DNA of 64,000 nucleotides from Desulfosporosinus acididurans (GCF_001029285.1 NZ_LDZY01000012.1:62001-126000), one strand, 5' to 3'; shown: positions 1 to 8,162, counted from the stretch's first letter. Notes: generated from the sequence alone by a model not told the origin. Translations and numbers: made by a program.

Positions 1-777
1 TTTGCCTTAATTGGCGGTACAGGTGTTGAAAATTTCACCTTAATGGATCAATGTTTGCTTACGGTGGAGACACCTTATGGGACAGTTCACCCAATGGTTG
101 GGAAGATTGCGGGCCGTGAAATTGTTTTTTTAAGCCGTCATGGCCATGGACATGCTGCCCCTCCTCACTTGGTGAATTATAGGGCCAATATTTGGGCTCT
201 GCATTCTTTGGGAGTGCGCAAGATTTTAGCGACAGCAGCAGTCGGTTCTTTATCCCGAAATTATCGTTTGGGTGAATTAGTTCTTTTAAGTCAGTTTTTA
301 GATTTTACTAAGAGTCGTCCTCAAACATTTTTTGAAGGCGAAGATCAGGGAGTCCTCCATGTGGATATGACTGAACCTTATTGTCCTTATCTGAAGAAGG
401 CTGTTTTGGATGTGTCCGAAAAAATTGGGATTGTAGTTAAGGATGGGGCATGTTATGTTTGTACAGAAGGGCCGAGATTTGAGACGCCTGCGGAAATACG
501 GATGTTTCAGCAGCTCGGAGCGGATGTGGTTGGCATGACAAGTGTCCCGGAAGTAGTTTTGGCGCGGGAACTCGGGATGTGTTATGCTTCTGTCGGAATG
601 GTAACTAATGAAGCCGCTGGGATTGCGGATCATCGCTTAAGTCATGCTGAAGTAACGGAGAGTTTGAAAAACTTAGGTAGGAAGGCCGCGGAACTCCTTC
701 AGGGAACCTTTGAGGTTTTGTCTCCTGAACAGAGTTGTTGGTGTCCTTCTGCGAATCAAGAAGTTGGTAAGTTTTAG
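1..777 (+). CDS. mtnP: Methylthioadenosine/methylthioinosine-type nucleoside phosphorylase, 5'-truncated
   Basis: The reading frame is open from base 1 (FALIGGTGVENF), so the true start lies left of the window; 258 residues are visible. MTAP/PNP family II enzymes cleave methylthio-nucleosides with phosphate to methylthioribose-1-phosphate plus base. Visible family motifs are the GGTG phosphate loop, SRHGHGH, NYRANIWAL, TEGPRFETPAEIRMF and GMTSVPEVVLARE. The purine-pocket segment reads VTNEAAG. From general knowledge of this family, Asn here goes with 6-oxopurines (inosine type) whereas Asp goes with adenine substrates, so methylthioinosine is a likely substrate; this is inference. mtnA follows 13 bp later and mtaD after it, which fits a deaminate-then-phosphorolyse route. 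The C-terminal tail after ELLQGTFEVL is poorly conserved in appearance. Confidence 0.9.
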   Translation, partial: FALIGGTGVENFTLMDQCLLTVETPYGTVHPMVGKIAGREIVFLSRHGHGHAAPPHLVNYRANIWALHSLGVRKILATAAVGSLSRNYRLGELVLLSQFLDFTKSRPQTFFEGEDQGVLHVDMTEPYCPYLKKAVLDVSEKIGIVVKDGACYVCTEGPRFETPAEIRMFQQLGADVVGMTSVPEVVLARELGMCYASVGMVTNEAAGIADHRLSHAEVTESLKNLGRKAAELLQGTFEVLSPEQSCWCPSANQEVGKF

Positions 778-790
778 AAAGGGCGGTGGG

Positions 791-1831
791 ATGATGAAAT
801 CAATCGAATGGCTGGGAAATATTTTAAGAATATTAGATCAGACCAAGTTACCTAGAGAAACGGCCTACCGAGATGCTAAATCCTATGAGGAAGTTGCCGA
901 AGCTATTGAAAAAATGGAAGTTCGCGGAGCTCCTGCTATTGGGGCTGCAGTGGCCTATGGCTATGTGCTCGGTGCCCTCGAATATAATGGTCCCAGACAA
1001 GGCTTGACAGACTTTATGGAAACAGTCCAGGGGCGTTTAGCCCAGACGCGTCCAACAGCAGTGAATTTGTTTTGGGCCTTGCGCCGCATGGAAGATCGTT
1101 TGCGTGATTGCTGGGAAATTGAGGACTTGGACGGAGTGCGGAAGGCACTTATCGAGGAAGCTGACCGTATTGCTGAAGACGATCGGCGTATGAATCGATT
1201 GATTGGAGAACTTGGGAATGAGGTTGTTCCGGAGAAAGGTAATATCCTTACACACTGCAATGCCGGAGCTTTAGCGACTGTAGAGTATGGAACGGCGTTA
1301 AGTGTTATTCGTACTGCTTATTCTTCCGGTAAATCAATTCACGTGTATGCGGATGAAACAAGGCCTTTGTTACAGGGGGCAAGACTAACTGCTTTAGAGC
1401 TTATGAATGACAAAATCCCTGTGACATTAATAGCTGATAATATGGCGGGCTCACTAATGCAGCAAGGCAAAGTCGACTTAGTTATTGTGGGGGCAGATCG
1501 TATCGCTGCCAATGGAGATACAGCCAATAAAATAGGAACGTATTCCTTAGCGGTTTTGGCTCAGGCCCATGAAGTTCCCTTTTATGTGGCGGCTCCAACC
1601 TCAACTATTGATTTAAAAGTTGCCACAGGGCAAGAGATTCCTATTGAAGAAAGACCGGCTAAAGAAATGAAAGAATGTTTTGGCGTGCCTATGGCTCCTG
1701 AAGATGTTAACGTTTACAATCCGGCTTTTGATGTTACTCCGGCGAAATATATTACGGGAATCATCACGGAGAAAGGAATTGTCACGGCACCATATTCAGT
1801 CAACCTTCTTAAGTTAATGGTGCGTTCTTAA
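791..1831 (+). CDS. mtnA: S-methyl-5-thioribose-1-phosphate isomerase
   Basis: Converts 5-methylthioribose-1-phosphate to methylthioribulose-1-phosphate in methionine salvage; cytoplasmic. The 346-residue length is normal for the family. Motifs seen are IEWL at the N-terminus, VRGAPAIG, THCNAGALA (the Cys is the presumed catalytic residue) and GADRIAANGDTANKIGTYSLA (the Asp of GADR being the other presumed catalytic residue), all typical of the eIF2B-like isomerase fold. I chose ATG 791 (MMKSIEW), which follows an AAAGGG-type ribosome binding site by 7 bp; ATG 794 is equally possible, and the open frame further upstream overlaps mtnP out of frame. It lies 13 bp behind mtnP and 32 bp before mtaD, so the three are probably co-transcribed. 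Confidence 0.95.
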   Translation: MMKSIEWLGNILRILDQTKLPRETAYRDAKSYEEVAEAIEKMEVRGAPAIGAAVAYGYVLGALEYNGPRQGLTDFMETVQGRLAQTRPTAVNLFWALRRMEDRLRDCWEIEDLDGVRKALIEEADRIAEDDRRMNRLIGELGNEVVPEKGNILTHCNAGALATVEYGTALSVIRTAYSSGKSIHVYADETRPLLQGARLTALELMNDKIPVTLIADNMAGSLMQQGKVDLVIVGADRIAANGDTANKIGTYSLAVLAQAHEVPFYVAAPTSTIDLKVATGQEIPIEERPAKEMKECFGVPMAPEDVNVYNPAFDVTPAKYITGIITEKGIVTAPYSVNLLKLMVRS

Positions 1832-1863
1832 GGTGATAGGCACAATGTAGGGAGTGATAGAGC

Positions 1864-3165
1864 TTGTCGAAACTATTAATTCGGGCTATGGTTTTGCCTA
1901 TGACCGGCCCCGAAGTTTTTTATTCCCGCGGAGAAATTGGCATTGATGGCGATCGGATTGTATCAGTTGGGGAAGAAGGTTCTGCACCTGAGAACTTTGT
2001 CCCTGATCGAGTCCTTAATTTGCCTAATGATGTTGTCATGCCGGGTTTAATTAATACTCATACCCATGCAGCAATGACCTTGCTAAGGAGTTATGCCGAT
2101 GATCTTCCTCTTATGCCTTGGTTAAATGAAAAGGTTTGGCCTTTTGAGGACAAGATGACCGAGGAGGATATTTATTGGGGAACAAGCTTAGCGCTTTGCG
2201 AAATGATCCGTTCAGGAACAACTACGATGCTCGATATGTATGCCTCAATGGATCAAGTCGCCGAAGCCGTCCTACAGGCAGGTACTCGTGCTGTTCTTTC
2301 TCGTGGACTTATAGGGAATGGCCCAAATGGTGAGCGCGCCCTGCAAGAAGGCATTGATCTTGTCAGACGTTATCAAGGTGCCGGTCAAGGACGGCTTAAG
2401 GTCATGTTTGGCCCTCATGCTCCTTATACTTGCTCCGGAGAATATCTTCAGAAAGTAAAAGCCCATGCGGATCGTTTAGGTGTGGGAATTCATATTCATG
2501 TGGCAGAAACTCTTGATGAAATTAAAATGATTCATGATCAATATGGGAAGACTCCTGTGGAATGGTTAGAAGAGTTAGGCTTGTTTGGCGGTCATGTAGT
2601 GGCAGCTCACTGTGTTCATCTAACCAGGAAAGATATGGATATTTTAGCACGCAATAAGGTTTGTGTAGCCTATAATCCGGAAAGCAACATGAAATTAAAC
2701 AGCGGAACTGCCCCTATCACAGAACTTCGGGCTCAGGGAATTGTTGTAAGTTTAGGTACCGATGGAGCCTCCAGTAATAATAATCTCGATCTTTTCGGGG
2801 AGATGCGTTCGGCAGCTTTTCAACAGAAACTTCGGGTGAATTCTACAGCCCTCCCTGCTTATGAAGTGCTTGAGATGGCTACAGTTAACGGCGCTCAAAG
2901 TTTAGGTCTTGAAGACGTAGGAATGTTGGCTCCGGGTTTTAAAGCAGATCTAATTACAGTTGATCTGGATCAGCCCCATTTTTATCCGCGGTTTTCTATT
3001 CCAGCTCATCTAGCCTATGTGGCTCATGCGGGAGATGTACGCATGATGATGGTCGATGGCAAGATACTGATGGAGGATCGAAAAATCCTTACTCTTGATG
3101 TTCACAAGGTATGTCAGGAAGCGGAAATCAGGGCTAAGAGGATTGCAAATGCTTTGAATGGGTAA
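1864..3165 (+). CDS. mtaD: 5-methylthioadenosine/S-adenosylhomocysteine deaminase
   Basis: Amidohydrolase that deaminates methylthioadenosine or S-adenosylhomocysteine to the inosine analogues. The 433 residues carry the metal motif NTHTHAAM, the metal/substrate segments HIHVAET and AAHCVHL, and the SLGTDGASSNNN segment with the catalytic Asp. The C-terminal beta domain ends LITVDLDQPHFYPRF...MVDGKILMEDRKIL as is usual. The TTG start at 1864 follows GGGAGTGAT (1850-1858). Its position after mtnP and mtnA suggests that MTA is first converted to methylthioinosine and then split by MtnP. The gene ends 8 bp before the -35 box of the next operon, and no terminator hairpin is visible between them, so some read-through is likely. 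Confidence 0.95.
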   Translation: MSKLLIRAMVLPMTGPEVFYSRGEIGIDGDRIVSVGEEGSAPENFVPDRVLNLPNDVVMPGLINTHTHAAMTLLRSYADDLPLMPWLNEKVWPFEDKMTEEDIYWGTSLALCEMIRSGTTTMLDMYASMDQVAEAVLQAGTRAVLSRGLIGNGPNGERALQEGIDLVRRYQGAGQGRLKVMFGPHAPYTCSGEYLQKVKAHADRLGVGIHIHVAETLDEIKMIHDQYGKTPVEWLEELGLFGGHVVAAHCVHLTRKDMDILARNKVCVAYNPESNMKLNSGTAPITELRAQGIVVSLGTDGASSNNNLDLFGEMRSAAFQQKLRVNSTALPAYEVLEMATVNGAQSLGLEDVGMLAPGFKADLITVDLDQPHFYPRFSIPAHLAYVAHAGDVRMMMVDGKILMEDRKILTLDVHKVCQEAEIRAKRIANALNG

Positions 3166-3172
3166 TAGGTTC

Positions 3173-3201
3173 TTGACAAATCATTGCTTTTAGTCTAAAA
3201 T
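3173..3201 (+). promoter_or_regulatory. SigA-type promoter of the ylxM-ffh operon
   Basis: TTGACA (3173-3178), a 17-bp spacer and TAAAAT (3196-3201). This is one of the best sigma-A matches in the window. It predicts a transcript start near 3208, exactly where a 20-bp palindrome begins. Confidence 0.8.
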
Positions 3202-3207
3202 TCGAAT

Positions 3208-3227
3208 GTAAAGTAAAATTACTTTAC
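3208..3227 (+). promoter_or_regulatory. 20-bp palindrome over the ylxM transcript start (operator candidate)
   Basis: GTAAAGTAA, AA, TTACTTTAC: perfect 9-bp arms around a 2-bp centre, starting at the predicted +1 and ending 12 bp before the ylxM start codon, next to its GGGGG ribosome binding site (3228-3234). A repressor bound here would block initiation. As RNA it would fold into a tight A/U-rich hairpin in front of the start site. The binding factor is unknown. Confidence 0.55.
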
Positions 3228-3239
3228 AGGGGGATCGAT

Positions 3240-3596
3240 ATGGAGAAACTTGCCTTAATGGCTCTTTTCGCAGACTTTTATGGTCCGCTGCTCACAGAAA
3301 AGCAGCGAAACGTTTGGGATCTGCATTACCAACAGGATCTTTCACTTGCGGAAATAGCTGAGTTGGAACATATCAGTCGCCAAGCGATTCATGACTTGCT
3401 TAAGCGAACAGAGAGAATCCTTGAAGAATATGAACATAAGTTAGGACTTGTCCAAAGATTTTGGAAGGAAAGGGAGAAGCTCGCAGAAGTGCAGACTTTG
3501 ATGCAGGGGCTGAGCGAGCAAGATTTTTCCAGTTCTGAGGCTTGGGAACGTCACTGCCAAATTGGCGTTAAGATAGAGGATATAGTTAATATTTGA
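3240..3596 (+). CDS. ylxM: YlxM/p13-like HTH protein of the SRP operon
   Basis: A 118-residue UPF0122 protein, almost always found upstream of ffh in Firmicutes and thought to modulate signal recognition particle function. The N-terminal 65 residues form a sigma-70 region 4-like helix-turn-helix (LLTEKQRNVWDLHY, then SLAEIAELEHISRQAIHDLLKR); the rest is an amphipathic helical tail. The ATG at 3240 sits 6 bp after a GGGGGAT box. It is followed 60 bp later by ffh and is presumably co-transcribed from the promoter at 3173-3201. Nothing unusual in the protein itself. Confidence 0.92.
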   Translation: MEKLALMALFADFYGPLLTEKQRNVWDLHYQQDLSLAEIAELEHISRQAIHDLLKRTERILEEYEHKLGLVQRFWKEREKLAEVQTLMQGLSEQDFSSSEAWERHCQIGVKIEDIVNI

Positions 3597-3656
3597 GAGT
3601 AAGTTGCTCCAGAACTAAGGTTTACGAGGCGACGACACAGGAGGTGTCCCAAAGAT

Positions 3657-5012
3657 ATGTTTCAAGGACTAAGCGATAAACTCCAAGAAACATTTAAGCG
3701 ACTTAAGGGAAAAGGCATCTTAAAAGAAGCTGATGTTACCGAAGCCATGAGAGAAGTGCGTATTGCTTTGCTCGAGGCGGATGTTAACTTTAAAGTAGTT
3801 AAAGACTTCGTCGCTAAAGTTAAGGAACGCTGCATTGGGCAAGACGTTTTGGAATCCCTTTCTCCGGCGCAACAAGTGATCAAAATTGTCCATGAGGAAA
3901 TGATTGACCTGATGGGGGGAGCAACGGGAAAAATCCTGATCGCTCCAAAACCGCCTACTGTGATTTTGCTGTTGGGATTGCAAGGCGCAGGGAAAACAAC
4001 CCATGCCGCCAAACTTGCCAACATGCTTAAGAAACAGGGGAAACATCCCTTGCTGGTAGCTTGTGATATTTATCGCCCTGCGGCCATTAAGCAATTGCAG
4101 GTCTTGGGAGAACAACTGAATGTGCCTGTGTTTTCTATGGGGCAGGAACCTCCGGCGGATATTGCGGTTGCCAGTATAAACCATGCTAATCAAAATGGCC
4201 ATGATGTTGTGATTATTGATACAGCGGGCCGCTTACACATCAATGAAGAATTGATGGATGAACTCCGGGCAATTAAAACTGCTGTTAGACCTCATGAAAT
4301 CCTGTTGGTAGTAGATGCTATGACTGGACAGGATGCTGTCAATGTGGCGGAGTCTTTTCACAAGGAAATCGGTCTTGACGGTGTCATTCTGACAAAACTA
4401 GACGGAGACACGCGAGGCGGGGCAGCACTATCCATTAAAGCAGTTACTGGCTGCACGATTAAGTTCGCCGGGACCGGTGAAAAAATGGATGCCATAGAAC
4501 CTTTCCATCCAGACCGCATGGCATCTCGGATTTTGGGGATGGGGGATGTTCTGACTCTCATTGAGAAAGCTCAGGAGTCCTTTGATCAGAAAAAAGCCAA
4601 AGAGATGGAACAAAAGCTGCGCAAGCAAGAATTCACACTTGATGATTTTCTCGATCAAATGCAGCAGATGAAGAAGATGGGACCTTTGTCGTCTCTTTTG
4701 GAAATGATTCCCGGTGTCGGAAAACAATTAAAAGATGTAAAAATTGATGAAAAAGACACTGCTCATATTGAAGCGATTATTCGCTCTATGACTCTTGAAG
4801 AACGCAGAAAGCCCGCCCTTATTAAAGATTCTCGGAAAAAGCGGATTGCTAAAGGAAGCGGAACAAGCGTTCAGGAGGTTGGGCGGCTATTAAAGCAATT
4901 TGAACAGATGCAAAAAATGATGAAGCAATTGACGAGTTCCGGCGGTATGGGAATGTTCGGAATGGGTAAGAAGGGCAAGAAGGGTAAGAAAGCTGCGTTT
5001 AAGGGCTTCTGA
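3657..5012 (+). CDS. ffh: Signal recognition particle GTPase Ffh
   Basis: SRP54 homologue (451 residues) that binds 4.5S/scRNA and signal peptides and docks with FtsY for co-translational membrane targeting. An N-terminal helical N domain is followed by the G domain with GLQGAGKTTHAAKLA (P-loop), CDIYRPAAIKQLQ, DTAGRLHINEELM and TKLDGDTRGGAALS. The methionine-rich M domain occupies the last ~150 residues (MQQMKKMGPL, RLLKQFEQMQKMMKQL, GGMGMFGMG) and ends in a Gly/Lys-rich tail. The ATG at 3657 is preceded by AGGAGGTG. It lies between ylxM and rpsP in the conserved Firmicute order. Confidence 0.98.
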   Translation: MFQGLSDKLQETFKRLKGKGILKEADVTEAMREVRIALLEADVNFKVVKDFVAKVKERCIGQDVLESLSPAQQVIKIVHEEMIDLMGGATGKILIAPKPPTVILLLGLQGAGKTTHAAKLANMLKKQGKHPLLVACDIYRPAAIKQLQVLGEQLNVPVFSMGQEPPADIAVASINHANQNGHDVVIIDTAGRLHINEELMDELRAIKTAVRPHEILLVVDAMTGQDAVNVAESFHKEIGLDGVILTKLDGDTRGGAALSIKAVTGCTIKFAGTGEKMDAIEPFHPDRMASRILGMGDVLTLIEKAQESFDQKKAKEMEQKLRKQEFTLDDFLDQMQQMKKMGPLSSLLEMIPGVGKQLKDVKIDEKDTAHIEAIIRSMTLEERRKPALIKDSRKKRIAKGSGTSVQEVGRLLKQFEQMQKMMKQLTSSGGMGMFGMGKKGKKGKKAAFKGF

Positions 5013-5013
5013 T

Positions 5014-5046
5014 CCCAACCGAGGACTACGGTCCTGTAAATTTGGG
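5014..5046 (+). other. Nested hairpin ahead of rpsP
   Basis: CCCAA (5014-5018) pairs with TTGGG (5042-5046), enclosing AGGAC (5022-5026) with GTCCT (5031-5035). No U tract follows, so it is not a terminator. It sits 11 bp before the rpsP ribosome binding site and could tune expression between ffh and rpsP. Chance structure is possible. Confidence 0.3.
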
Positions 5047-5069
5047 TATTCTGTAAAGGAGGTGAAAAG

Positions 5070-5336
5070 ATGGCTACGAAAATTCGTTTGTGCCGTATCG
5101 GTGCAAAGAAGAAACCTTTCTATCGTATGGTAATTGCCGAGTCTTCAGCTCCGCGTGATGGACGCTTTATTGAGCAAATCGGTTATTATGATCCGACAAA
5201 GAGCCCTGTTGTTATAAACATCGACGAGGAAAAGGCTTTAAAATGGCTTTCTACGGGAGCTCAGCCTTCAAATACTGCTAAGTCTTTGTTAAGTCAAGCG
5301 GGTATCTTAACAAAATTCCACGAGTCCAAGAACTAG
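5070..5336 (+). CDS. rpsP: 30S ribosomal protein S16
   Basis: An 88-residue small-subunit protein. The N-terminus [20 protein letters not shown] and the segments [18 protein letters not shown] and [14 protein letters not shown] are diagnostic of S16. A strong AAAGGAGGTG ribosome binding site precedes the ATG. It lies 57 bp after ffh and 24 bp before the KH-domain gene, part of the standard ffh-rpsP-khpA-rimM-trmD-rplS string. Confidence 0.98.
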   Translation: MATKIRLCRIGAKKKPFYRMVIAESSAPRDGRFIEQIGYYDPTKSPVVINIDEEKALKWLSTGAQPSNTAKSLLSQAGILTKFHESKN

Positions 5337-5360
5337 AGTAGTGTGTGGGGGGTGGTTCCT

Positions 5361-5591
5361 GTGAAGGAACTTGTTGAAATCCTCGCGAAAGCCTTGGTCG
5401 ATCATCCCGACCAGGTTCTTGTTGCACAGTCTGAGACAGACAAGAGCGTGCATTTGCAGCTTACTGTCGCTCCTGAAGACATGGGGAAGGTTATCGGTAA
5501 ACAGGGAAAGATCGCGAACGCTATTCGTACGCTGGTCAAAGCCGCTGCCGTTAAAGATGGTCGCCGAGTTCATATGGACATTGATCAATGA
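5361..5591 (+). CDS. khpA: KH-domain RNA-binding protein KhpA (YlqC)
   Basis: A 76-residue single KH domain protein; the GKVIGKQGKIANAIR segment contains the GxxG RNA-binding loop. KhpA partners with KhpB/Jag in other Firmicutes and binds many RNAs. I chose GTG 5361 (VKELVEILAKALVDHP) because GGGGGGTGG (5347-5355) lies 5 bp upstream and homologues begin at this point; the frame is open a little further left. A hairpin with a short U-rich tail follows directly and may attenuate transcription into rimM. Confidence 0.93.
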   Translation: MKELVEILAKALVDHPDQVLVAQSETDKSVHLQLTVAPEDMGKVIGKQGKIANAIRTLVKAAAVKDGRRVHMDIDQ

Positions 5592-5593
5592 TG

Positions 5594-5625
5594 TTAAGAA
5601 GGGCTTAGGGCCCTTCTTAATGTTT
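5594..5625 (+). terminator. Hairpin between khpA and rimM, terminator-like
   Basis: TTAAGAAGGG (5594-5603) pairs perfectly with CCCTTCTTAA (5611-5620), followed by TGTTTTA. The U tract is interrupted by G, so partial termination (attenuation) is more likely than a full stop between genes that are normally co-transcribed. Confidence 0.55.
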
Positions 5626-5657
5626 TAGGATATAAATTGAAAGAAAGGGCCTGAAAA

Positions 5658-6158
5658 ATGGAAGAAGTGCTGATTGGTGAAGTTTTACGTCCTCACGGTG
5701 TGAGCGGGATGTTAAAAGTCTATCCTATTACCAGTGACCCGGAGCGGTTTTCTCGGCTGCGGGAAGTTATCCTGGGTAAGGGAAGGACAAATCAACGCTT
5801 TAAAGTTATTTCTGCCGTTGTACAGCCGGATCATGTCCTGCTCTCGGTTGAAGGTATTGAGAGTATTGAACAGGCGGAAGCATTTCGTGGCTGGGAGGTC
5901 CGGATTGATCGTTCGGAAGTTCCTCCTCTTCAGGAAGGTTGGTATTATTTTGAGCTTGAGGGGATGAAGGTATATGATGGGGAGACCTTTTTGGGAGTTC
6001 TGACCCAGGTCTTAGAAACGGGTGCTAATGATGTTTATATTGTCAAAGGGACTCGCGGAGAAATTTGTGTTCCTGCCCTTAAAAGCGTTGTCAAACATGT
6101 GGATGTTAAAGGCCGACGGATGGATGTTGAGCTTCCCCCAGGGTTGTTGGAGGACTAG
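5658..6158 (+). CDS. rimM: 16S rRNA processing protein RimM
   Basis: A 166-residue ribosome maturation factor acting on the 30S head with S19. The N-terminal barrel starts LIGEVLRPHGVSGMLKVYPITSDPERF; the C-terminal PRC-barrel half contains GWYYFELEGMKVYDGETFLGVLTQVLETGANDVYIV (split here by residues in between only where the text wraps) and the usual acidic end. ATG 5658 follows GAAAGGGCC. The stop is 3 bp before trmD, so the two are tightly coupled. Length and order are normal. Confidence 0.96.
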   Translation: MEEVLIGEVLRPHGVSGMLKVYPITSDPERFSRLREVILGKGRTNQRFKVISAVVQPDHVLLSVEGIESIEQAEAFRGWEVRIDRSEVPPLQEGWYYFELEGMKVYDGETFLGVLTQVLETGANDVYIVKGTRGEICVPALKSVVKHVDVKGRRMDVELPPGLLED

Positions 6159-6161
6159 CAG

Positions 6162-6974
6162 ATGCCGATTAAAATGATTGTTTTGACCTTGTTTCCGGAG
6201 ATGTTTGCGCCTGTGCATGAAAGCATTCTCAAACGTGCTCAGGCGGCAGGATATTTAGAATTTGAGTTCATAGATTTTCGCAAGTATGCAGTCAGCAAAC
6301 ATAAAAATGTTGATGATATTCCATATGGCGGCGGGGTTGGGATGGTTTTGAAGCCGGAGCCTATTTTTGCTGCCGTGCGGGATTTGCCTCAAGTGCAAGG
6401 CAGACGGCGAACAATCCTGATGTCTCCGCAGGGTCAGGTTTTTCGCCAGGATACAGCTCAACGCTGGTCCGAGTATGAAGAGTTGGTGTTTATTTGCGGG
6501 CACTATGAAGGCTTTGATGAACGGATTCGTGAGTTGGCAGATGAAGAGGCTTCGCTGGGTGATTATGTTCTGACGGGGGGAGAGCTGGCGGCAATGGTTA
6601 TGATGGACGCTGTAGCCCGGTTAGTTCCCGGTGTATTAGGGCAGGAAACTTCTGCTGAGGAAGAATCCCATAGTAAACTGCTTTTGGAATATCCGCAATA
6701 TACCAGGCCTGCAGATTTTGAGGGAAGAATCGTCCCCGAAGTCCTGCTTTCCGGGCATCATGCTAACATTAAGCGGTGGCGCAGAAAGGAATCCCTGCGA
6801 CGAACCTTTTTGCGGCGTCCGGATTTGTTTAAACATTTAAGTTTCGAACCTGAGGATTATTCCATTTTGGAAGAACTTCTTCTTGAACATCCAGAAATGG
6901 CCGTATGGCGTGAAACGTGGGAATTCCTCTGTCCTCCGCCGAAAAAACGTCGACGTTTAAAATTACTTGAGTAA
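6162..6974 (+). CDS. trmD: tRNA (guanine-N1-)-methyltransferase TrmD
   Basis: Methylates G37 of tRNAs with SAM to prevent frameshifting. The SPOUT-fold signatures are [46 protein letters not shown] and [14 protein letters not shown]. At 270 residues it is about 20-25 longer than common TrmDs, because of a C-terminal extension ([18 protein letters not shown]) rich in basic residues. The ATG at 6162 is preferred over 6174 because GGAGG lies about 10 bp upstream. It directly follows rimM, and a SPOUT-like gene follows. Confidence 0.97.
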   Translation: MPIKMIVLTLFPEMFAPVHESILKRAQAAGYLEFEFIDFRKYAVSKHKNVDDIPYGGGVGMVLKPEPIFAAVRDLPQVQGRRRTILMSPQGQVFRQDTAQRWSEYEELVFICGHYEGFDERIRELADEEASLGDYVLTGGELAAMVMMDAVARLVPGVLGQETSAEEESHSKLLLEYPQYTRPADFEGRIVPEVLLSGHHANIKRWRRKESLRRTFLRRPDLFKHLSFEPEDYSILEELLLEHPEMAVWRETWEFLCPPPKKRRRLKLLE

Positions 6975-7092
6975 TCTACATGGCTGGAAAGGCCATAGAT
7001 CTTCAGGAAGCAGGGCAGGGGACGTATAAAGACGAGATAATATATAGGATTCAGTAATTATAAAGTTCGTATAGAGATCAGGAGGAAATATC

Positions 7093-7650
7093 GTGGCGGA
7101 TATCTACCTAGCTTTAATCCATGCACCGGTTTACAATAAAAACATGGAAACGGTTGCAACCTCAATCACGAATTTAGATTTACATGATATTGCTCGCAGT
7201 TCAACGACTTATGGGATTAAACGCTACTATGTTGTACATCCTGCTGAAGCTCAGCGTCAGTTGGCTAAACGAATTATGGGTTTTTGGCAAGATGGGTATG
7301 GTGCAGAATATAATCCGGATCGCCAAGAGGCCTTTTCTAAGGTGAAGATCGCTGCGGATTTAGCCGAAGTTTATGCTGAGATCACAGCTGAGCAAGGAGT
7401 GGCTCCCTTGAGAGTGGCTACGGATGCTCGGAAATACGCGAATACAGTTTCCTACGCGCAATTGCGCAAGGATATTGACACTACGGAAACGCCTATTCTG
7501 CTTTTATTTGGCACGGGCTGGGGACTGTTAAAAGAAGACATGGAATCTATGGATCAAATCCTTGAACCAGTTTATGGCCCTACAGATTATAATCATTTAT
7601 CCGTAAGGTCGGCAGTAGCCATTATTCTAGATCGTTTAAGGGGACACTGA
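7093..7650 (+). CDS. SAM-dependent RNA methyltransferase-like protein (SPOUT fold)
   Basis: A 185-residue protein of the family often annotated as RNA methyltransferase and found between trmD and rplS in Clostridia. The C-terminal segment LLLFGTGWGLLKEDM and SVRSAVAIILDRLRG resemble the trefoil-knot SAM-binding part of SPOUT enzymes; the N-terminal half (LALIHAPVYNKNMETVATSITNLDLHDIAR) is characteristic of this subfamily. The substrate has not been established as far as I know. The GTG start at 7093 follows AGGAGG by 7 bp. A 118-bp gap separates it from trmD. Confidence 0.8.
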   Translation: MADIYLALIHAPVYNKNMETVATSITNLDLHDIARSSTTYGIKRYYVVHPAEAQRQLAKRIMGFWQDGYGAEYNPDRQEAFSKVKIAADLAEVYAEITAEQGVAPLRVATDARKYANTVSYAQLRKDIDTTETPILLLFGTGWGLLKEDMESMDQILEPVYGPTDYNHLSVRSAVAIILDRLRGH

Positions 7651-7695
7651 TAAGTATTAAGAAAAGACCGAATTATTATATTTTGTAAATGGAAG

Positions 7696-7724
7696 TTGCA
7701 TAACTAAACAGGTTATGATAATAT
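7696..7724 (+). promoter_or_regulatory. Promoter for rplS
   Basis: TTGCAT (7696-7701), a 17-bp spacer and TAATAT (7719-7724). The predicted transcript start is near 7731, giving rplS its own leader of about 75 nt in addition to read-through from trmD. Confidence 0.6.
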
Positions 7725-7730
7725 AAATTG

Positions 7731-7803
7731 GTCTAAAAAGGATGGTCCTCTCGCTGCCAAACCAGTGTATGAACATCTAGGCAAGGAAGGGGGGTAATTT
7801 TAT
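7731..7803 (+). ncRNA. rplS leader, possible L19 autoregulatory RNA
   Basis: The stretch between the predicted transcript start and the start codon can form a stem from TGCC (7755-7758) with GGCA (7780-7783) just ahead of the AAGGAAGGGGGG ribosome binding site. L19 leaders are known from Bacillus-type Firmicutes. The position fits but I cannot confirm the consensus by eye. Confidence 0.35.
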
Positions 7804-7804
7804 A

Positions 7805-8152
7805 ATGGATTATATTCGCATGATTGAAGAAGAGCAAATGAAAAAGGATCTTCCTCACTTCCGTCCGGGTGACACAGTACGTGTGCATGTACGTATTGTT
7901 GAGGGCACTCGTGAACGTATTCAGGTGTTTGAAGGACTTGTTATTGCCATGAAAGGTGGCGGTATCAGGGAGACTTTTACAGTTCGGCGTGTATTTGCCG
8001 GTGTAGGAGTTGAACGTACATTTCCCTTGCATTCCCCTCGCTTAGATAAGATCGAGGTAATTCGCCGTGGTATTGTACGTCGGGCTAAACTCTATTATTT
8101 ACGATCTTTGTCCGGAAAGGCGGCACGAATTCGCGACCGGCGTTCGATCTAA
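7805..8152 (+). CDS. rplS: 50S ribosomal protein L19
   Basis: A 115-residue large-subunit protein located at the 30S-50S interface. The sequence reads [30 protein letters not shown]...[35 protein letters not shown], which is diagnostic. Start ATG 7805 follows a strong AAGGAAGGGGGG box. It has its own promoter and leader and ends in a clear intrinsic terminator, closing the ffh-rplS transcription unit. Confidence 0.98.
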   Translation: MDYIRMIEEEQMKKDLPHFRPGDTVRVHVRIVEGTRERIQVFEGLVIAMKGGGIRETFTVRRVFAGVGVERTFPLHSPRLDKIEVIRRGIVRRAKLYYLRSLSGKAARIRDRRSI

Positions 8153-8162
8153 GGTTAAAAAT

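Noticed and set aside
3720-4202. 160-codon open frame on the minus strand opposite ffh
   Set aside because: It is a shadow of the ffh coding frame; the plus-strand protein has all SRP54 motifs and the minus frame has no ribosome binding site or recognisable domain.
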